Source: CALDTK01 sp965215215 (lineage in GTDB: Bacteria > Bacteroidota > Bacteroidia > Chitinophagales > Saprospiraceae). From it: a stretch of 64,000 bases of DNA. Shown piece after piece: positions 59,529 through 64,000 of this stretch (within the stretch, counting starts at the first letter, position 1; each line of letters opens with the position of its first letter). The stretch is taken from NCBI GenBank assembly GCA_965215215.1, contig OZ244043.1, positions 2,232,001 to 2,296,000 of the forward strand. The letters are read 5' to 3'. The notes under the pieces are model-generated. The model saw only the letters and a program-made list of their open reading frames with translations. It did not search any database and was not told the DNA's origin. The position numbers and the translations under genes are program-made.

Positions 59529-60557
59529 ATGGAAACAGCAACTAGGCTCAAAAGTGCACTCGATCCAAGGTCTCATACTAGCGCGCCATTCTTCGAGCGA
59601 AACGGGGCACGGGATACCTTACTTAAATCCCGCAAGGCGAGCTCTCCGTTTTTCAACCATCGCAACGTACAAACGAAGCTAACTATCGGTAGACGGGGCG
59701 ACAAGTTTGAGCGAGAAGCGGACTCGATAGCTGAAAACGTAGTCCAAAAGAAGGCAGTAGGGAATGTAACGCAAACTGCGTCTCAAACGGATCAAGTAAG
59801 TCGTACGACATCGTCACTCGAGAGAAATCTAGCGGGATCGAAGGGACGAGGTGCACCGCTCGATGATCGGACGAGAGCCGGGATGGAAGATAAATTCGGG
59901 GTAGACTTCCGGGGTGTCAAGATTCACACGGATAGTGATGCCGTACGGATGAATAAGTCCTTGGGTGCGCAGGCATTCGCGAATGGGAATGATATCTATT
60001 TCGATAGTGGGAAGTACAGCCCCAGGAGTAAGGGCGGGATAAGGCTACTCGCTCACGAATTGACTCACGTCGTTCAGCAAGGGGCCTCAAGTAGTGGACA
60101 CGTCCAAAAAAATGGACCTGATACGGATCCAGACCTATATCTAAACGGACAAAATTATTGGTTTAACAGTATTGGTCAGGCCCGAAATGCTGCTACCCTC
60201 AAGTTGAGCGAGTTATCCTTAAACGGTACGGGGCATTATAGGATCGAGCACCATCCCCTCCCCGTTAGGGGCTTGCCGCACTTTCACGTATACAACACGA
60301 CAAGTAAGAAGGACAGTCACAGGGGACATTTCTTCTACCGAACCGGGCGGCGTAGAAGGCAGTACAAAGTCGATTGGCGTTCCGTGTACAAGGTCGTCGT
60401 CGCACTTGGCCTATCTCTGGCCTTAATCGCAGTGATCATTGCCGCCGTATTGGATCCTGAACCTGCGTCAAAATTGGCCTTGGCCGGACTTTCTGTGGCG
60501 ATGATCGGAATGATACTATCGAGTCTCGAAGGGGATTCCGACGATAATGCAACGTAG
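59529..60557 (+). CDS. DUF4157 effector with C-terminal hydrophobic hairpin
   Basis: A 342-residue candidate injection-system cargo outside the operon. The leader carries PFF twice (residues 20-22 in SAPFFER, 40-42 in SSPFFNH) and then the DUF4157 domain: VQTKLTIGRRGDKFEREADSIAENVV, GVDFRGVKIHTDSDAVR, IYFDSGKYSP and the zinc motif LAHELTHVVQQ. After a His-rich segment (HYRIEHHPLPVRGLPHFHVYN) come two apolar helices of about 20 residues (VVVALGLSLALIAVIIAAVL and LALAGLSVAMIGMILSSL) with a Pro/Glu turn between, as in pore-forming hairpins. The toxin activity is not identified; pore formation is an inference. The gene has no frameshift. Confidence 0.83.
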   Translation: METATRLKSALDPRSHTSAPFFERNGARDTLLKSRKASSPFFNHRNVQTKLTIGRRGDKFEREADSIAENVVQKKAVGNVTQTASQTDQVSRTTSSLERNLAGSKGRGAPLDDRTRAGMEDKFGVDFRGVKIHTDSDAVRMNKSLGAQAFANGNDIYFDSGKYSPRSKGGIRLLAHELTHVVQQGASSSGHVQKNGPDTDPDLYLNGQNYWFNSIGQARNAATLKLSELSLNGTGHYRIEHHPLPVRGLPHFHVYNTTSKKDSHRGHFFYRTGRRRRQYKVDWRSVYKVVVALGLSLALIAVIIAAVLDPEPASKLALAGLSVAMIGMILSSLEGDSDDNAT

Positions 60558-60623
60558 CCGAAGGGTCGATAGCCCGGAGTAGCATGGTATCAACTAAAAG
60601 TCGTCGTTTTGGTGCTCTATAGG

Positions 60624-62090
60624 TCATAACACCTCCCGCAGCACCCCCACCGCCCGCTCCAACTCCCCCTCGTCCAGGGAGGCGAACCCGAGCCGCATGC
60701 CCCCACGCTCGCACCAACTTGCCGGCGAATCCGCTAGCGTAATTCCCCGCTCGGCACAGCGCCCGCGAAGTCCTTCGAAATCCACCGTCTCCCGAAACCG
60801 AATCCACACCGCCATCCCGCCCGTCGGCACGTCAAACTCGATGGCCTCCCCGAACCGCGCACGTAATAGCTCGACCAGCCGGTCGCGCCGCGCGTGGTAT
60901 ACCGGCCGGACCCGGTTCAGGTGCCGCTCCAACGAACCGTCGCGAACGAAGTGCGCCAGCGCACGCTCCAGCACCAGATCCCCCTGCCGGTCCGCCAGGA
61001 GGCGTAGGCGCAGCACGGCATCCAGGAAATCCGGCGGACCGTGCATAAACCCCACCCGGAGATTCGGGGCGAGCATCTTCGTAAACGAGCCTACGTACAC
61101 CACCTGCCCTCCCGCAGCGTCCAGTGCGGCCAGTGGGAGGCGCGGAAGCCGCTCGTAGTGGAAGTCGTAGTCGTAATCGTCTTCCAGAATCGCAAAACCT
61201 CGCTCGCGGGCGAGCTCGAGCAGCGCGAGTCGCCGCTCCGGGGCCAAACTCACCGTCGTCGGATACTGGTGGTGGGGCGTGACGTACACCGCGCGTACCT
61301 CGGAGAGCCGCGGATGCCGGGCCAGCGCATCCACGTCGAGCCCCCGCGCGTCGAGCGGGATGCCGATGAGCTCCGCGCCGCTCGCCCGTGCGGTTTCGAG
61401 CAGCGGGGCGTAACTCAGCTCGGCTGTCGCCAAAACTCCGGGGCGTTTACGTCCGAAGAGTACCCGACACGCGAGCTCGAAGGCGTGCTGACTCCCACGC
61501 GTGATCAGCAGTCGCTCCGCGTTACCTACGATCCCTCACGTACGACCGAGGTAGCCCGCGAGTACTTCCCGCAGGCGGATATCGCCCCGGCCGTCCCCGT
61601 ACCTGAGGAGTGTTTTGCCGGAAGGCGTCTCTAATAACTTCCTGGCCGTGGCGTACAGCGGGCGTAAATCCGCCAGCCTCACGCCGGGCGAACCCTCGGT
61701 GAAACGAAGCATCGTAGGGGGCGACGGGGAATGGTCGCAGGGCGTGCGAGACGCGAACGAAAAGCCGGCCCTCGCTCCGGCGGACACCTGGACTGCGCTC
61801 GTCCCGTAGGCAGGAACGACGGGCAGCTCACTGCGCACAAACACGCCACTTCCGGCCCGCCCCTCGAGGTAGCCCTGGTCGGCAGCGTCGGCGTAGCCCG
61901 CCACCACAGTATTGCGATTGACGCCGAGCTCGCGGGCTAGGGTACGTGTGGCCGGTAGTCGAGCCCCCGGCGCCAGAGCTCCCCACCGAACGTGGCGGAT
62001 GACGAGGTCGGAAAGCTGCAGGTACACCGGCCGCTCGGCGGTCTTGTCGACGGAGTAGAAGATGTGCGTTGGGGTAGGGTGGACCAGTAA
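60624..62090 (-). pseudogene. MocR/GabR-type PLP regulator interrupted by one in-frame TGA
   Basis: A GntR-type winged helix (ERPVYLQLSDLVIRHVRWGALAPGARLPATRTLARELGVNRNTVVAGY) fused to an aminotransferase-like PLP domain with Lys in YVGSFTKMLAPNLRVGF. The frame is interrupted at 61536-61538 by TGA; on either side the sequence is continuous in the same frame (YLGRT stop GIVGNAERLLITRGSQHAFELACRVLFG), where the family has Arg, so a CGA to TGA change is likely. No standard ATG is seen near the expected start around 62065-62090. Direct repeats GGACCAGTAA upstream look like its operator. Unless an error or readthrough, the regulator is inactive. Confidence 0.8.
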
Positions 62091-62113
62091 GTAGATCGTA
62101 ATCGGACCAGTAA
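62081..62113. promoter_or_regulatory. Putative MocR operator: direct repeats GGACCAGTAA
   Basis: GGACCAGTAA occurs at 62081-62090 and 62104-62113, 23 bases apart (about two helix turns), with a degenerate third copy (GGTAGTCC) beyond. Paired direct repeats one or two turns apart are typical operators of MocR-type dimers. They sit at the 5' side of the interrupted regulator gene, so autoregulation is likely. Confidence 0.5.
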
Positions 62114-62470
62114 GGTAGTCCGATCGGCGGCGAACTTTGTCGTATGAGCTACCAAGACGAGCGGAGTACGGTAAAACGAGTGCCCAGTCGGGGGGCCTAC
62201 CCACTGCCGGCTTCGGTTGTATCGCTTGGGAAGTAGTCGCGCCGTCGTGATCCCCAACCCTGTTGCCAACACGACCACTTATAGATTGGATCCGCGCGCG
62301 GGTGAAGTCCGGACGCACTTTAGAGGGATCGACGCGGCTACGGTGTCCGCAACGGAATCTCCGGCGCCGCTTTCGGGCGTCCGGTTGGGCGGTAGCTCCA
62401 GCCCGGGAGCGTCGGTCACGACCGGTGGGGGAGCGAAATCCCACCACGGATAATCAATACCTTCAGCAAC
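62114..62470. other. Intergenic region between MocR-type gene and LytS kinase gene
   Basis: About 357 bases, GC-rich, between divergent genes. No recognisable coding or RNA gene. It must contain the kinase promoter; I cannot identify its boxes. Confidence 0.5.
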
Positions 62471-64000
62471 ATGCGGCGTCGCCTCCACATCGTCCTGGGC
62501 CTCTGGCTCCTCGGTGCGGGCGGCGGGGCGGCCCACGCGGCGGCGCAGCCGGGGACGGGTCCGCAGGTTACCGAGCTTCAGCTTGCGGATCCGGGACTCA
62601 TCCGGCAGGCGATCTACCACCGCGAGATCCTCGAGGACCCAAACTGTGGGCAAACCCTCGGTACGGCCCTGGCCTCCACTTGGCAGCCCACCCGATCGAA
62701 CCAGTGGCCCGATGCGCTCAACGGCTGCCACTGGTTACGCGAGCGGGTGTGGCTAGCGGGCGCTCCGCGCGACCTCGTCGTCGGGACGGGCTACCACAGT
62801 TTCTCGGACCTGTACGTCCTGCTGGGCGACTCCCTCGTAGCGCACTACGCCATGGGCAACGAGCTGCCCCTATCCGAGCGGGCTAACCCCTCGATCTGGG
62901 TGAGTGCGTACCGCAACACCGCACCGCTTGCGCTAGATCCCGATAGCGTTTACATGCTCGTATACCGGGCACGCAATCCCTACGGCGCAAACATCTTCGG
63001 AAAGAACGCCCCGCTCCGGCTCTCGTTTTACGGTGGATCCGCGCTCGCCGAAGCGGGTGAGTTTCACCAGAAAGCGAGCTACGCGCTCGCGGGCAGCCTG
63101 CTGATGTTGCTGCTCTACCACGTACTGCAACTCTTCGTGTACCGCTCGGGTATCAACGCGGTTTTCTGCGGGCTGCTGGCCAGTCTGCTCGTCTACATCT
63201 CGTACGAGAACTTCCTGTTTCACGACCTCTTCCGGGGGGAGGTGTTTCGGGAGAGCGTACTGATCGTTTCCGGAGAGCTGTGTCACGTACTGCTCTTCTT
63301 ACTTACGCGCGTGATCTTCGCCGAGAAGGCACCGGGAACCAAAGCCATCCTCTTGCTCGACGTGCTGATGGGGGCTAAGTTCCTCGAAATGGTCCTGTGG
63401 TTCGGGCTCTTTCAGGCGCGCTACGCCGGCTACGAGCAGCTTACTCCCTGGCTCACGCTGATGCCGGATGTGTTTCGGCTCTCGACGATTACGTGCTTGC
63501 TCGTCTACTTCGGCACCGTAGCCTGGTTGGCCTTCCGTATCCGCGGTTGGGCCACGCGCGCGATCTTGATCGGCAACGCCGCGCTCACGCTCTCGGTGAT
63601 CGTGTACGTCGTGCAGGCCTTTTTGCACGATTGGGCCGACTACGCGGTGGTGCAGCTCTTCATGCGCTTGGTGGATCCCCTGCTCAACTACTGCGTCGAG
63701 ATTGGGATCGTGCTGATGAGCCTGTGCTTCTCGCTGTCGGTGGCGATCCTCACCAAAGAGAGGGAGCGCAGCATCGAGCAGCGCTACGTGCGGCAACTGG
63801 CCGATACCGAGATGAGCGCGCTACGCGCGCAGATGAACCCACACTTCCTGTTCAACGGCCTCAACTCGATCAAGCGCTTCGTGATTCAAAACGAACCGGC
63901 CGAGGCGGGGGTGTACCTCAGCAAGTTTGCCGGACTGATTCGCCTCGTACTCGAGAACAGCAAGTCGAGCTTGATCCCGCTCGAGCGCGAGCTGGAGACG
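62471..64000 (+). CDS. 7TM sensor histidine kinase, LytS/His_kinase type (cut at right edge)
   Basis: The 510 codons present begin MRRRLHIVLGLWLLGAGGGAAHAAAQ, a signal peptide, then a 7TMR-DISM extracellular domain (RNTAPLALDPDSVYMLVYRARNPYG), about seven membrane helices (for example YALAGSLLMLLLYHVLQLF and FVYRSGINAVFCGLLASLLVYI), and the start of a His_kinase domain with the phospho-acceptor in ALRAQMNPHFLFNGLNSIKRFVIQNEPAEA. The HATPase domain lies outside the window. It probably partners a LytTR regulator further right. No role is indicated. Confidence 0.9.
   Translation, partial: MRRRLHIVLGLWLLGAGGGAAHAAAQPGTGPQVTELQLADPGLIRQAIYHREILEDPNCGQTLGTALASTWQPTRSNQWPDALNGCHWLRERVWLAGAPRDLVVGTGYHSFSDLYVLLGDSLVAHYAMGNELPLSERANPSIWVSAYRNTAPLALDPDSVYMLVYRARNPYGANIFGKNAPLRLSFYGGSALAEAGEFHQKASYALAGSLLMLLLYHVLQLFVYRSGINAVFCGLLASLLVYISYENFLFHDLFRGEVFRESVLIVSGELCHVLLFLLTRVIFAEKAPGTKAILLLDVLMGAKFLEMVLWFGLFQARYAGYEQLTPWLTLMPDVFRLSTITCLLVYFGTVAWLAFRIRGWATRAILIGNAALTLSVIVYVVQAFLHDWADYAVVQLFMRLVDPLLNYCVEIGIVLMSLCFSLSVAILTKERERSIEQRYVRQLADTEMSALRAQMNPHFLFNGLNSIKRFVIQNEPAEAGVYLSKFAGLIRLVLENSKSSLIPLERELET

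Larger units (their letters stand above)
3043..61625. repeat. Related iterated 14-mer GTTTTGCCGNAAGG (dispersed, six copies)
   Basis: Plus-strand copies at 3043, 15808 and 61612; minus-strand copies (CCTTNCGGCAAAAC) at 4521, 7772 and 58946. It differs from the commoner word by coupled changes: position 7 G to C and position 14 C to G, with position 6 fixed as G. Five copies are inside or at the 3' edge of genes, one (7772) is in a spacer. Confidence 0.75.

Noticed and set aside
61536..61538. TGA in the MocR gene as selenocysteine or recoded codon
   Set aside because: No SECIS-like hairpin is seen directly after it and the family has Arg there; nonsense mutation or error is simpler.

Overview
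The window is GC-rich bacterial DNA, densely coded on both strands. It looks like a high-GC member of the Bacteroidota, Saprospiria/Lewinella-like; a Rhodothermota-type relative cannot be excluded from this sequence alone. The grounds are a TonB-dependent receptor with a carboxypeptidase-regulatory-like N-terminal domain, SprB-type repeats, a PA14+OmpA envelope protein, a LytS-type kinase with a 7TM sensor, CIS_TMP and DUF5908 proteins, and gene starts that mostly lack Shine-Dalgarno sequences.

Layout. 1-3.2 kb: a fructan-use pair (start of a GH32 lipoprotein, fructokinase), RidA, an NTF2-like exported protein and HisH. 3.25-3.9 kb: a HepT/MntA toxin-antitoxin pair. 4-11.4 kb: a small Cys protein with a strong terminator, ArfB, a TonB-dependent receptor, MsrA, a membrane methyltransferase-like protein, an Mrr endonuclease, adenine deaminase and a UPF0175 protein. 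11.4-23.2 kb: a broken Crp/Fnr remnant, a TPR histidine kinase, a two-domain M16 protease, a CheB-CheR-PAS histidine kinase with its response regulator, and a K+ channel. 23.2-29.3 kb: TlpA-like thioredoxin, MnmG, KatG and a PA14-OmpA protein.

29.3-54.2 kb is the centrepiece: a complete extracellular contractile injection system (eCIS; Afp/PVC/AlgoCIS type) read from right to left. The order is DUF4255 terminator, sheath, tube 1, DUF5908 and tube 2, LysM hub, VgrG spike, PAAR tip, gp25, two giant baseplate proteins, a 1372-aa SprB-repeat protein, tape measure, cargo and AAA+ ATPase. Candidate effectors sit between the last structural genes: a 307-aa protein, a frameshifted DUF4157 protein ending in an anthrax-lethal-factor-like metallopeptidase, and a 397-aa protein resembling polymorphic toxin type 23. 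A fourth candidate, DUF4157 plus a hydrophobic hairpin, lies 5 kb outside at 59.5 kb. All four carry a Pro-Phe-Phe (PFF) motif in their N-terminal leader, including the two that lack DUF4157, so PFF is a candidate loading signal. The cargo genes are also AT-richer than the structural genes.

54.4-64 kb: NlpC/P60 peptidase, alpha/beta hydrolase, DUF4239 and PepSY-type membrane proteins, a pair of palindromic repeats, a DUF1444-like protein, the outlying effector, a MocR regulator with an in-frame stop, and the start of a LytS-type kinase that runs off the right edge.

Across the whole window a 14-base word, GTTTTNGCGNAAGC, recurs at least 21 times on both strands, in all reading frames and in spacers, against about 0.01 expected by chance. 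A sister word, GTTTTGCCGNAAGG, occurs six times. This is a genome-scale iterated motif that no annotated gene explains.
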